Assembly: GCF_018446385.1 (NCBI RefSeq)
Contig: NC_055991.1
Location: forward strand, 96,331,712-96,395,711
Direction: 5' to 3'
Source of the DNA: Zingiber officinale
Lineage: Eukaryota; Streptophyta; Magnoliopsida; Zingiberales; Zingiberaceae
Length of the DNA stretch: 64,000 nucleotides
Made by a program: the position numbers and the translations under genes. Below the pieces are notes generated by a model. The model had not been told where the DNA came from and made no database searches. It saw only the letters and a program-made list of their open reading frames with translations. Within the stretch, counting starts at the first letter, position 1, and each line of letters starts with the position of its first letter. This document shows, piece after piece, positions 11,470 through 23,159 of this stretch.

Positions 11470-11864
11470 CAGGAAGGCTATTAAAGAGAGATGTGAGCAG
11501 ATACAACCTAATATTGAATTGAGCATATCAGATCATGATACAGAGAAATTGTAAGAGGTTGGAAAAACTTTCTGATGGAGTTACTATCTCCAAGATTGGA
11601 GGAGTTAGTGAAGCAGAAGTTGGTGAGAAAAAGGGCAGGGTCACATGCCCTTCTTTATACATCCAAGGAGTTGGATAAGTTGGAGACTGCTAACTTTGAT
11701 CAAAAGATTGGTGTCTAGATAACTCAGAATGATTTAAAGGCACCAGTTCATACAATTGCTTCCAATGTTGGAGTAGAGGGGGCAGTTGTCGTCGGCAAGC
11801 TCTTGGAACAAAATGACCTTAACCTTTGTTATGATGCAGCTAAAGGTGACTACGTGGACATGGT
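11470..11864 (+). pseudogene. Captured, intron-less fragment of mitochondrial chaperonin CPN60
   Basis: Translation matches the part of CPN60 (HSP60/GroEL family, mitochondrial protein folding) well before the C terminus: 'RKAIKERCEQIQPNIELS', then in another frame 'ISKIGGVSEAEVGEKKGRVT', then 'SKELDKLETANFDQKIGV', 'VHTIASNVGVEGAVVVGKLL' and 'YDAAKGDYVDMV'. Frames shift near 11,550-11,650, there are stops (TAA about 11,551, TAG at 11,716), and about 20 residues are missing after 'GRVT', where CPN60 has its Gly-rich 'VPGGGV' stretch. No intron interrupts about 390 bp although plant CPN60 genes are intron-rich, so the piece was copied from spliced mRNA. It lies between the gypsy gag and 3' LTR. 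The hAT transposon begins at its end. Confidence 0.9.
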
Positions 11865-11991
11865 CCTGGAAACAGTGTCGTAGTCAGGATTTTTAATTAG
11901 GGGGGGGGGGTGAATTCAATAAATTTAATAAAAAATTAATACAACACAGAAAATGTATAATAAAAGTTATATATGAACTTCATATGTTTTT

Positions 11992-13229
11992 ACAATATCA
12001 CTCTTAAAGATTTCATATTTTGAAAATACTGAATAATAGCTTCATTATCAATGGTATCAAACACATCTCGCTCAATATATGGTATCAAATAATCATTTAT
12101 CATATCATCTCTCAACCAATTTTGAAGTGAGCTTTTGATTATTTTTATTGCTAAAAACACTCTCTCTACAGTTGCAGTTCAACAGGTAATAGCAATGCTA
12201 ACTTCAAAAGTAAATATACCAAAGGATGCAGACGATATTTTTTCAATTGAACCATCCTTTTAGCAAGCTGGCTAATCCCCACGACCTCAGAGAACTGATT
12301 GCTACTCCGCATATCAAAAATTAAATTATCAAGTTGGGACTCAAGATGCATTAACTCCATCGGGGAAAAATCGGATGGATAAAACTGAGCAAACTGAAGT
12401 AATTTTCTCTTATCATAAGCATAGAATGAATTTGATAGATCAAGACAACTCATACACAACAACAACTCCGTGTTCACCTCGTTAAAGTGATTGTTCAACT
12501 CCTAAAGTTGCAAATCTATCACTTCGTAAAATGTTTCAACATGATAATAGTGAAGATTTGTCCTTCCTTCAATATTTCATCGTGATCTCCCATGAAAGAT
12601 GAACAAGTCTTCCATGTGCGGGGTGACTATCTCATACTTAACACAAAATAAAGAAACTTCATTCAGTAACAAATCCCAACCATCATCTCTCATAGTTTGC
12701 AGTTGATGTTTGCTTAATCTTACAAGAATCATGGCATTTACAATGTCTTGATCTTTTCTTTGTAAAACTTGTGATAAATCATTCGTGGCTCCCAAGATAT
12801 TTTTCATTAAGTGCATCTGAAATATAAATTAATATTTTCCAATCAATTCCAATAGATTATTTGCTTGTGCCCTTTGCTTGTGATCTTTTCCCTCCTCTTT
12901 AACAAATAAAAGGACATCAATAACTGAAGGATACAAGCATATCAAACTTAACAATGTATTATAATGTGAACCCCAACGTGTGCTCCCAGCTATATTTAAT
13001 GTCATCTCTTGATTCATACCTTGTCCAGTGAAAATATCACCATTACAAATTCCTTTAATAACTTTTCTAAATTATTTCTCACGAAGTATATCTCTTTGCT
13101 TGCATGACGCTTCAACAATATTGTTCAATTGTGCAACCACATCAAAAAATGTAGAAATTCTTATGTGATTTTAAGCAACAGCTACAAATGCAAGTTGAAG
13201 TTGATGAGTAAAACAATGAACATAATAAG
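11992..13229 (-). pseudogene. hAT transposase, C-terminal half
   Basis: Reading leftward from the copia edge the frames give 'HVHCFTHQLQLAFVAVA', 'LNNIVEASCKQRDILREK', 'GSTRWGSHYNTLLSLI' (about 12,940-12,990), 'DLSQVLQRKDQDIVNAMILV' and, at the end, the hATC dimerisation block 'LPV.TATVERVFLAIKIIK' (about 12,110-12,190), stopping near 11,992. Single in-frame stops split it near 13,140, 12,830, 12,577, 12,499 and 12,181. This is the ZMYM1-like DUF4371/hATC transposase group. Nearly the whole protein can be followed, so the gene decayed by point changes rather than large deletions. Confidence 0.88.
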
Positions 13230-15038
13230 TGTTAGTGAGAACCCTAGAGTCGATCATATGATGATTGTTGTATGGACTCGATGTATCATATTCCTATATT
13301 TATAAAGGTATTTCTTTATGGTTATTATACTTACTTGTATTGGTGTCAAATAACTAAGTATAATAGCGTCCTTGAGTAGAAGGTTCTTATCCATATCAAT
13401 CAATTGGTTGAATTGATAGTGAGATGATATAGATAACATTACTCTTAATCATTCCTAGTCAAGTATTAACATTCAGGAACAATGTTAATGCGATGAGACT
13501 AACATGTAGGTCAACTCGATGACTTGATCTTACAAGTCATGGATATGAGATATCAAGTTGGCACATGGGTATGCATTGGAGAATGTATACTGAATGACCC
13601 GCTATGAGAAAGTATCATGGATCATTATATGAGTGTCATATACTTTCTCATGTGACTATTAGTATGACTATCAGTCTTTAGACCTGAAGTCACCATGGTT
13701 CCCTACATAAGGAGTTGCATACTTTGGCTTCGTCAAACGTCACCCAAAATGGGTGGACTATAAAGGCGACTACTGGGTATGTAACAAATTATGCGGAGGG
13801 ATGTGAGTGATGTAGATGGGATTTATCCCTCCTATATGACAGGAGTGACATCATGATTCTTGATAGAGTGAGACCACTAAGTGCATGGCCATGCCCAAAT
13901 AAGTCAATATGAGATATTGAGCTCATTTGATTAGAGTGAGTCTACTTGGAGTTCAAGATATAGATTGATCAGAGAATGACAGAGTATATGCCTCAATTGA
14001 TCAATTTAGATGTCAAGGATAGAAGGGCATTGTCACATATTGTGAGAGTCACAATTAGTAGTCACAATGGTGATGTTGGATCTCAATATTCTTGTAACTT
14101 GGGTAGTAATGATGTGTTGCTAGATACCGCTCATTACTTATGTTTCTAAATGAGTTTAGGAGCATTGCCAACGTTACAAGAACCTATACGGTCACACATA
14201 AAGGGAAATTAGATGGAGATTAGGTTCATATGATGGACCAAGAGGATTAGGTTCATGTGATGAACCAAGTTAGATTAAGAGTAATTCAAATTAGACTAAT
14301 TGAGTTGAACTTAATTTGATTCATGTGTCGAATGAGTCTAGTTTAGACTATGATTCATTGAGTCAATTTAAACCAATGTATAGAGATTCATTAAATTAAA
14401 TTGATTTGAATCAAATGTTAGATTTTATCAACCATGGGAGGTAAGAGGTCAAGTTTGACTTGACTTGAGAGGGAAGATGAAGGGTCAAGTTTGACTTGAC
14501 CAAATGCCACCTCATTGTGACTTGGCATGGGTCGGCCAATGATGATGTTCCACATCATCAAGGCTACATCAATGTGTGCCACCTCATGAGGGAGACCAAG
14601 AGCCATGACTCTTGGTATTACACGGAGGTTTAAAACCTCTCAAGAGTGGTCGGCCACATTAGGTGAATTCAAGGGGTGTGAATTCAAGGCTTCATCTTCT
14701 TCGTCTTCCTCTCTTCTCTATTCTCCCTCTCCTCCATTGCCAAAACCACTTAAGGGTGCTAGCACACTCTAAGTGTTTCTCTCCACCTTTTGTCCGTGTG
14801 GATACGTGTAGAGGAGTGTACACTTGATACTCTACGAGATCCGGCAACCGTTTGGACGAGCGGGATAAGCAAAGGGCATCGTTACAAGGGTATACTTCTT
14901 TTTCATGTAGATCTAAGGTAGATCTAGTATAGATAAACATGTACATATACAATTTTTATTTATCTTCACACAGATCCGTGGCTAGCTTTGGGGTTTCCGC
15001 AACGCAAAAAGCGATTTTTGCGGCTCGAATTGCTAACA
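13230..15038 (+). repeat. 5' LTR of the nested copia element
   Basis: 1,809 bp, TGTTAGTGAG...TTGCTAACA with short inverted ends. Highly similar to the right LTR; visible differences are single bases and a roughly 14-bp tandem copy ('aaggggtgtgaattc', near 14,670) absent from the partner. Contains a 'ttgacttgac' repeat near 14,455-14,500. Small open frames inside are not genes. Confidence 0.95.
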
Positions 15039-15052
15039 GCGGTATCAGAGCC
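15039..15052 (+). other. Primer binding site (tRNA-iMet type) of the nested copia
   Basis: GCGGTATCAGAGCC lies directly after the LTR end and matches the plant tRNA-iMet primer site TGGTATCAGAGC except for its first base. Confidence 0.9.
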
Positions 15053-16457
15053 ACGTGCAAAGCATGTACATGTTTTGTATTTATTATTATGAAAAAGTTT
15101 CAGATCTGTAAGTTTCTATAATTTTTCTATTTTTATGGATTTTGTGAGTATTTTTCTCGTAGAAGCGAAGCAACGAGTGCTTGGACACTTGTAGGCTTCG
15201 AATACCGAGAAAAATCTTTCGAAACTGCAAGGTCTCGCCCAAACAAAAAATTATTTTTTGGGGATAGCGACTTTAGGCACTTTTAGATCATTTTGGGGCA
15301 TTCGGGATATTTATTTCGCAAGAAGGGGTGTTGCCCCTAACCCCGCAAGGGACATTGTCTCGCGATCGCGCCCGAAAATCGCTAAACGGGACCGCAGGGA
15401 GTTGTGACTCATAAAATTGATAAAACACTAGTAAAATTATAAAAATTTATGTAAAATACATAATTTAGAATTATGTATGATATTGTGATGATCATGGCCC
15501 AAAACCCCAATGTGATTGGTCAAAATTGTGTTGTAATTCATAATATGGCCTGCACGTCATTTTTGTATTGTGCGTGTTGTATATGATATGCGACCTGCGC
15601 GTCGTGCCTCTCTTATTATGTTCCTGTTGTAAATAGATTTTAGACTCGAATGTAACTCGAGTTTCATATTTGTAATGTACAAAATGAAGCGGTGGAAGGT
15701 CCACTCAAGAAGGAGTTACGAGCAGGATGCTGTCAACACATGGTGGTCAAAATAGGCGCTTGAAGAAGTCGTTATCCCTAGGTTGACCGTCCGATCTTCT
15801 CATTGGCTTGAGAAGATCATAGTAGGGACATGACCTCATCACAATTTAATTTGCTTGTGTGTATGTGATGCATGCTAATATAGGGTAATTAGTGCCTTAA
15901 TGCGTATATAATACACATTCATGATTAGATTAGATCTTAATCAAGTCAACTCGAAATGCCTACCAATTTTTGATACCCATCACTACCTCGATCATTTGTT
16001 ATTGTTGAATCTGCCAAAGCAGAGCAACGCATATTATCTTGTTAGGGTGCGGAGGGACAATCTTGGTCCTGCCTATCAAAGCTTGGGTTAGTACAAACTC
16101 AATTAGATTGAGTATAACTAGTTAACTCAATTGGATCGAGTAAAACTATAAGCATTTTCCAATGGTTGGATAAACAAGAGTTGCATAGAGATGTAATTGA
16201 TAATTAGTTATCTACCGATCATACTAAATCTTGGACGATTTAGCCAAAGCTAACTCAAGGCGTAGTATCATGTGGATCTTGTCCCGCGAGAATTATAGCT
16301 AATTGGTATGAATCTAGTAGTGTGGTTTGACCATATCCATGACTTGATTCTACAAAAGCCCTATAATTCAGTGGGAGCATCATTTAGTTAAAGGCCTAAT
16401 TAAATGATCAGTGGAATATGATATTTACTTTCTCCTTTATTTATGTTGTAGATTGTC
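15053..16457 (+). other. Untranslated leader of the nested copia element
   Basis: About 1.4 kb between primer site and gag ATG with no supported coding sequence. It presumably carries the packaging and dimerisation signals, but nothing specific can be pointed to. Confidence 0.6.
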
Positions 16458-17320
16458 ATGTCGACAAACACGAACACTTTCTCCTTACGTTCTGTCCTTG
16501 ACAAGGACAAGCTCAATGGAGCTAATTTCCTGGACTGGTACAGGAATCTGAGAATCATTCTCACACAAGAAAGAAAACTATACGTCCTAGAGCAGCCCAT
16601 TCCGGAGGCACCTCCTGCCACTGCCACGCGAGCTGACCAAGATGCTTATAAGAAGCATCAAGATGATGCATTAGATGTGTCATGTCTCATGCTCGCAACC
16701 TTGAACTCTGAGCTTTAGAAGCAACACGAGTTGATGACTGCTTATGATATGGTTGAATATCTTCATCAACTATATCAAGGACAAGCAAGGCACGAGAGAT
16801 TCGAGATCTCTAAGGCATTGTTTCAGTGCAAGATGCAAGATGAGACTCCCGTAGGTCCATACGTACTCAAGATGATTGGGTACATAGAGAACCTACAGAG
16901 GTTGGGATTCCCACTTGGCCAAGAACTAGCCACTGACTTGATCTTGCAATCCTTGCCAGAAAGTTACAGTCAATTTGTCATGAATTACAACATGAACGAA
17001 ATTGATAAACCACTGCCTGAGCTGCTAAGCATGTTGCAAATTGCTGAGCTCAACCTTAAGAAGGTAAAGCCCAACTCCATTTTGATGGTGCAAAAGCATA
17101 AAGGCAAGAGCAAGCCTAAAAGCAAGGGAAAGTCCCAAGCCAAGGGCAAAGGCAAGGTAATGAAACCTAAAGGAGGGGTTGCCAAGGATGCTACCTGCTT
17201 CCACTGCGGTCAGATCGAGCACTGGAAGAGGAACTGCAAAGGATACCTGGAAGATCTTAAGAAGAAGAGAAATGAGATTTCTACTTCAGGTATATATGTT
17301 ATAGAAGTCAATCTCTCTAT
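16458..17320 (+). pseudogene. gag: gag of the nested copia element
   Basis: Begins ATG-Ser-Thr-Asn with 'LDKDKLNGANFLDWYRNLRI' and continues through a UBN2-type capsid region ('YQGQARHERFEISKALFQCK', 'LPESYSQFVMNYNMNEI'), a Lys/Gly/Ser-rich basic linker (about 17,100-17,170) and a zinc knuckle C-X2-C-X4-H-X4-C in 'CFHCGQIEHWKRNC' (about 17,199-17,240). Gag coats the RNA and forms the virus-like particle. One in-frame TAG at 16,716-16,718, in a context where CAG is expected ('EL.KQ'), splits it. The same frame then runs on into protease, as in single-ORF copia elements. Confidence 0.92.
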
Positions 17321-20300
17321 TTCTTCATCATGGGTATTAGATACCGGATGTGCTTCTTATATTTGTACTAATGTACAGGCGCTGAGAAATAGCAGGGCAT
17401 TGACGAAGGGCGAGGTGGACCTACGAGTAGGCAATGGAGCACGGGTTGCTGCTGTTGCTGTAGGAACTTACTTTCTATCTCTGCCCTCTGGACTTGTACT
17501 AGAATTAGATGAATGTTGTTATGTGCCTGCTCTCACAAAGAACATCATTTCAGTTTCTTGTTTAGACAAAAAAGGTTTTTCATTTATAATAAAGAACAAA
17601 TGTTGTCCATTTATTTAAATGATATGTTCTATTGTAGTGCACCTCTGATGAACAGACTCTACATTCTAGACTTGGAGAACCCCATCTATAACATAAGTAT
17701 CAAAAGGTTCAAGTCAAATGAAATGAACCGAACCTATCTCTGGCATTGTCGCTTAGGTCATATAAATGAGAATCGTTTATCCCAACTCCATAAAGATGGT
17801 TTGCTGGACTCATTTGATTTTGAATCATATGAGACATGCGAGTCATGCCTACTGGGCAAGATGACTAAGACTCCATTTAGTGGACACAGCGAAAGAGCAA
17901 CTGACTTGTTAGAACTTATACATAGTGATGTATGTGGCCCCTTCAATGTCACTGCCAGAGGTGGTTATAGGTACTTCATTACATTTACTGATGACTTCAG
18001 TAGATATGGTTATGCGTATATGATGACACATAAGTCACAATCCTTTGAAAAGTTCAAAGAATTCAAGAATGAAGTACAAAATTAGCTAGGCAAGAGTATT
18101 AAAATACTTCGATCAGATCGAGGTGGTGAATACCTTAGCCATGAGTTTTGTGACTATCTAGCTGAGTGTGGGATTCTATCCCAACTCACTCCTCCTGGAA
18201 CACCACAGTGGAATGGTGTATCCGAAAGGAGGAATCGTACCCTATTAGATATAGTGCAATCTATGATGAGTCACACAGATCTTCCTATATCCTTTTGGGG
18301 ATATGCTCTAGACACAGCAGCCTTCACACTTAACCGTGTTCCATCCAAAGCTGTGATAAAGACACTATATAGGATATGGACTGGGAGAGATGCCCAGATG
18401 TCTTTTATGAGGATTTGGGGTTGTGAGGCTTACGTTCGACGTCAAGTCTCGGACAAACTTGGACCCCAAATCCGATAAGTGCTATTTTATAGGATATCCC
18501 AAGGAAATGAAGGGATATTACTTCTACATTCCCAGTCACCACAAAGTGTTTATGGCTAAGACTGGGGTATTTCTAGAAAAGGACTTTGTTTCTAGAAAAA
18601 CTAGTGGGAGTACGTTCGATCTTGAAGAAGTTCAAGATATGGACTATAACACTGAAGCCTTGATGGAAGTTGAACTAGAACCGTAAAATGTTGTGGATGA
18701 TGAGATTGTTGCACAAGGAGTTGAGCAACAATAACCTGTTCAAGTAGACCTACCTCTTCGCAGGTCTGACAGGGTACGTCGTCAGCCTGAGAGATACTTA
18801 TTTCTCTTGTCTGACCATGACGACATTATGCTCGTTGAGAATGAGCCTACCTCCTATCAAGAAGCTGTAATGAGACCAGATTCTGAGAAATGGCTAGAGG
18901 TCATGAGATCCGAGATAGAATCCATGTACACCAACCAAGTATGGACTTTGGTTGATCCACCTGAAGGCGTCAAACCCATTGGTTGTAAGTGGGTCTTTAA
19001 GAGAAAGACTGATATGGATGGACTTATTACCTATAAGGGTCATTTGGTAGCAAAAGGTTTCAAGCAAATTCATGGTATTGACTATGATGAAATTTTTTCT
19101 CCAGTAGCGATGTTTAAGTCCATTCGGATTATGCTTGCTATTACAGCATACCACGATTATGAGATCTAGTAGATGGATGTCAAAACCGCATTTCTGAATG
19201 GAAACTTGCTCGAGGATGTGTACATGACACAACCTGAGGGTTTTGTAGATCCACTGCATACTGGTAGAATATACAAGCTGCATAAGTCCATTTATGGACT
19301 AAAGCAAGCTTCTTGGAGCTGAAATCTTTGATTCGATGATGCGATCAAACAGTTTGGTTTCATCAAGAATGAAGATAAACCCTATGTCTACAAGAAGGTT
19401 GTTGGGAACATAGTTGTCTTCCTTGTATTGTATGTGGATGACATACTACTCATTGGAAATGGCATCCCTTTGTTGCAGTCTATAAAGACTTGGCTGGGGA
19501 ATTATTTCTCAATGAAGGACTTAGGTGAAGCAGCCTGTATTCTAGACATAAAGATCTATAGAGATAGATCTAAGAGATTGCTTGGCCTAAGTCAAAGTAC
19601 ATATATTGACACGGTATTACTACGGTTTGCCATGCAGAATTCCAAGAAAGGATTTCTACCGATGTCACATGGTGTGAGTCTTTCAAAGACTCAAAGTCCC
19701 TCTTCTAGAGAGGAGAGAGACCGCATGGATAAGATCCCTTATGCTTCAGCCATAGGATCTATCATATACGCCATGTTATGTACTCGTCCTGATGTATCGT
19801 ATGCTTTGAGCATGACGAGCAGATACTAGTCAGATACAGGTGAACGTCACTGGATAGCGGTCAAGAATATTCTTAAGTACTTGAGAAGGACTAAAGAATA
19901 TTTCTTGATTTTTGGAGGCGATGGCGATCTAGCTGTAAAGGGTTATAGTGATGCCAGCTTCCAAACTGACCAGGATGATTATAAATCGCAGTCTGGGTTT
20001 GTGTTTTGCTTGAATGGTGGTGTTGTGAGCTGGAAGAGTTCGAATCAGGACACAATTGCTTATTCTACAACAGAGGCCGAGTATATTGCTGCATCCGAAG
20101 CAACAAAGGAGGCAGTCTGGATCCGCAAGTTCATTATTGAGCTTGGGGTGGTTCCTAGCATAGCCGATCCTATAGAGCTCTATTGTGACAACAATGGAGC
20201 AATTGCGCAGGCTAAGGAACCTCGCTCACACCAGCGGACCAAACACATACTACGGCGCTTCCATCTCATTCGAGAGATCATCGATAGAGGGGATGTGAAA

Positions 20301-20426
20301 ATTTGCAGAGTACCCACAGAGGCGAACGTCGCTGATCCCTTGTCCAAGGCTTTGGCACAGAGAAAGCATGATGGTCACACTAGGTCATTTGACCTTAGAG
20401 CTTACACTAGTTGGCACAAGTGCTAG
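17321..20426 (+). pseudogene. pol: pol of the nested copia element: PR-INT-RT-RH with many stops
   Basis: Protease 'WVLDTGCASYICT' (about 17,330); integrase zinc site 'WHCRLGHINENRL'...'CESCLLGK', core 'RSDRGGEYLS' (about 18,115) and 'NGVSERRNRTLLD' (about 18,215); RT '[11 protein letters not shown]' (about 19,170) and YVDD (about 19,430-19,441); RNase H 'YSDASFQTDQDDYKSQSG', 'STTEAEYIAASEA' and 'YCDNNGAIAQ'. It ends at the TAG at 20,424-20,426. Damage: frameshifts near 17,600 and 18,460; stops at 18,083 (TAG), 18,684 and 18,732 (TAA), 19,167 and 19,170 (TAG TAG), 19,320 and 19,329 (TGA), and 19,827 (TAG). In each context the expected codon is CAG, CAA, TGG or possibly CGA, one transition away. 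Catalytic motifs remain. Confidence 0.94.
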
Positions 20427-20434
20427 TAGGAGAT

Positions 20435-22229
20435 TATTAGTGAGAGCCCTAGAGTCGATCATGTGATGATTGTTGTATGGACTCGATGTATCATATTCCT
20501 ATATTTATAAAGATATTTCTTTATGGTTATTATACTTACTTGTATTGGTGCCAAATAACTAAGTATAATAGCGTCCTTGAGTAGAAGGCTCTTATCTATA
20601 TCAATCGATTGATTCAATTGATAGTGAGATGATATAGATAACACTACTCTTAATCATTCCTAGTCAAGTATTAACATTCAGGGACAATGTTAATGCGATG
20701 AGACTAGCATGTAGGTCAACTCAATGACTTGATCATACAAGTCATGGATATGAGATATCAAGTTGACACATGGGTATGCATTGGAGAATGTATACTGAAT
20801 GACCCGCTATGAGAAAGTATCATGGATCATTATATGAGTGTCATATACTTTCTCATGTGACTATTAGTATGACTATCAGTCCTTGGACCTGAAGTCACCA
20901 TGGTTACCTACATAAGGAGTTGCATACTTTGGCTTCGTCAAACGTCACCTGTAAATGGGTGGACTATAAAGGCGACTATTGGGTATGTAACAAATTATGC
21001 GGAGGGATGTGAGTGATGTAGATGGGATTTATCCCTCCTATATGACAGGAGTGACATCATGATTCTTGATAGAGTGAGACCACTAAGTGCATGGCCATGC
21101 CCAAATAAGTCAATATGAGATATTGAGCTCATTTGATTAGAGTGAGTCTACTTGGAATTCAAGATATAGATTGATCAGAGGATGACACAGTCTATGCCTC
21201 AATTGATCAATTTAGATGTCAAGGATAGAAGAGCATTGTCACATATTGTGAGAGTCATAATTAGTAGTCACAATGGCGATGTTGGATCTCAACATTCTTG
21301 TAACTTGGGTAGTAATGATGTGTTGCTAGATACCGCTCATTATTTATGTTTCTAAATGGGTTTAGGAGCATTGCCAACGTTACAAGAACTTATAGGGTCA
21401 CACACAAAGGGCAATTAGATGGAGATTAGGTTCATATGATGGACCAAGAGGATTAGGTTCATGTGATGAACCAAGTTAGATTAAGAGTAATCCAAATTAG
21501 ACTAATTGAGTTGGACTTAATTTGATTCATGTGTCGAATGAGTCTAGTTTAGACTATGATTCATTGAGTCAATTTAAACCAATGTATAGAGATTCATTAA
21601 ATTAAATTGATTTGAATCAAATGTTAGATTTGATCAACCATGGGAGATAAGAGGTCAAGTTTGACTTGACTTGAGAGGGAAGATTAAGGGTCAAGTTTGA
21701 CTTGACCAAATGTCACCTCATTGTAACTTGGCATGGACCGGCCAATGATGATGTTCCACATCATCAAGGCTACATCAATGTGTGTCACCTCATGAGGGAG
21801 ACCAAGAGCCATGACTCTTGGTATTACATGGAGGTTTAAAACCTCTCAAGAGTGGCCGACCACATTAAGTGAATTCAAGGCTTCATCTTCTTCGTCTTCC
21901 TCTCTTCTCTATTCTCCCTCTCCTCCATTGCCGAAACCACTTAAGGGTGCTAGCACACTCTAAGTGGTTCTCTCCACCTTTTGTCTGTGTGGATACGTGT
22001 AGAGGAGTGTACTCTTGACACTCTACGAGATCCGGCAACCGTTTGGACGAGCGGGATAAGCAAAGGGCATCGCTACAAGGGTATACTTCTTTTTCATGTA
22101 GATCTAAGGTAGATCTAGTGTAGACAAACATGTACATGTATAATTTTTATTTATCTTCGCACGGATCCATGTCTAGCTTTGGGGTTTCCGCAACGCAAAA
22201 AGCGGTTTTTGCGGCTCAAATTGCTAACG
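20435..22229 (+). repeat. 3' LTR of the nested copia element
   Basis: 1,795 bp, aligned throughout with 13,230-15,038. Its ends are mutated (TATTAG... and ...GCTAACG instead of TG...CA), but the flanking ATAAG duplication fixes the boundary. Confidence 0.94.
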
Positions 22230-23158
22230 ATAAGCAAATGGATTCTCCATCATAATTAAGCTTTTTAAGCCATTGGATTCTCCTCTCATATTGCTAGCTC
22301 CATCGTATCCTTGCCCCCACAAATTAGATATAGATAATCCATGTTGGTACAATAAAGAATCAATAGCAGTTTTAAGTGATAAGGCAGTAGTGTTGCTTAC
22401 ATGTACAATGCCTAGAAAGCATTCAACAATATTTCTCCTTTCATCTACAAATCATAAAGCAACTGTCATTTGTTCTTTAACAGATATATCACGAGCCTCA
22501 TCAACCAATATAGTAAATAATTCATCACTGAGATCTCCAAGAACAGAATTAGTGGTTAAATAAGCAATGGATCTGATAATATCATTCTGAATATCAAGCG
22601 ATGTCAATTTGAGATTTGAGGGAGCATTGTCTAGTGCAACTCTATTGATATCCTCATTATGGTCAGCAAGAAATCTTAACAGTTCAAGAAAATTACCATG
22701 ATTGAGTGAGTTTGTTGATTCATCATGACCACGAAATGCTAATCCTTGACACATAAGAAATCTTATGCAATCAATTGATGCTGTCAAACGAACACGATAA
22801 TCTATAGCTACTTGATTAGACTGATTGATCAAACAAGTTTCAATATGTTGTTTTTGATTCATTAAATCATAAGCCGTCATCATACACCTGTTGTGAATGC
22901 TGCTCTGATTTCCAACATGTTCATTAAAATTTTCTTTCTTTCTCCAATTTTTAAATCCCTCAGTAACAAAAGAATCACCACCACTTTGGCCACCATGATC
23001 CGCTTTGAATAAATAGTAATAAAGACAGAAAGATGCATCTTTTGCAATGTTATATTCTAGCCAATTAGGATGAAGACTAAACCATATAGCTCGAAATCTT
23101 CGTTTCTCTTTTGGACAAGAACGCCAAGGAAATTCATGATTCTTAGGCTGAAAAGGAC
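22230..23158 (-). pseudogene. hAT transposase, N-terminal half (DUF4371 region)
   Basis: Reading leftward: 'GPFQPKNHEFPWR', 'NWLEYNIAKDASF', 'FKADHGGQSGGDSFVTEGF', then an open stretch 22,452-22,883 with 'HIETCLINQSNQVAIDYRVR' and 'DEARDISVKEQMTVALR', ending in 'GQGYDGASNMRGE' (about 22,260-22,300), the hAT signature. This is the DUF4371/transposase region of ZMYM1-like hAT proteins. The zinc-finger-bearing N terminus expected further right is not found; an LTR-like insertion begins at about 23,160. The other half of the gene lies at 11,992-13,229, across the copia insertion. Confidence 0.88.
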
Positions 23159-23159
23159 C

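Larger units (their letters stand above)
13230..22229 (+). mobile_element. Complete-length Ty1/copia retrotransposon inserted in the hAT transposase gene
   Basis: 9,000 bp with two LTRs (13,230-15,038 and 20,435-22,229) and an exact 5-bp target duplication ATAAG (13,225-13,229 and 22,230-22,234). A primer site follows the left LTR and a purine tract 'agtaggagat' (20,425-20,434) precedes the right one. Gag and pol domains are all present in order PR-INT-RT-RH but carry many nonsense codons and two frameshifts, so it cannot now move on its own proteins. The hAT coding sequence continues on both sides. Confidence 0.96.

Noticed and set aside
15039..15052. Possible tRNA gene at 'ggtatcagagcc'
   Set aside because: It is the retrotransposon primer site next to an LTR; no cloverleaf around it. 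No tRNA or rRNA gene was seen in the window.
12829..22883. Reading the four or five hAT open frames as separate small genes
   Set aside because: They join into one transposase in order across single stops and the copia insertion.
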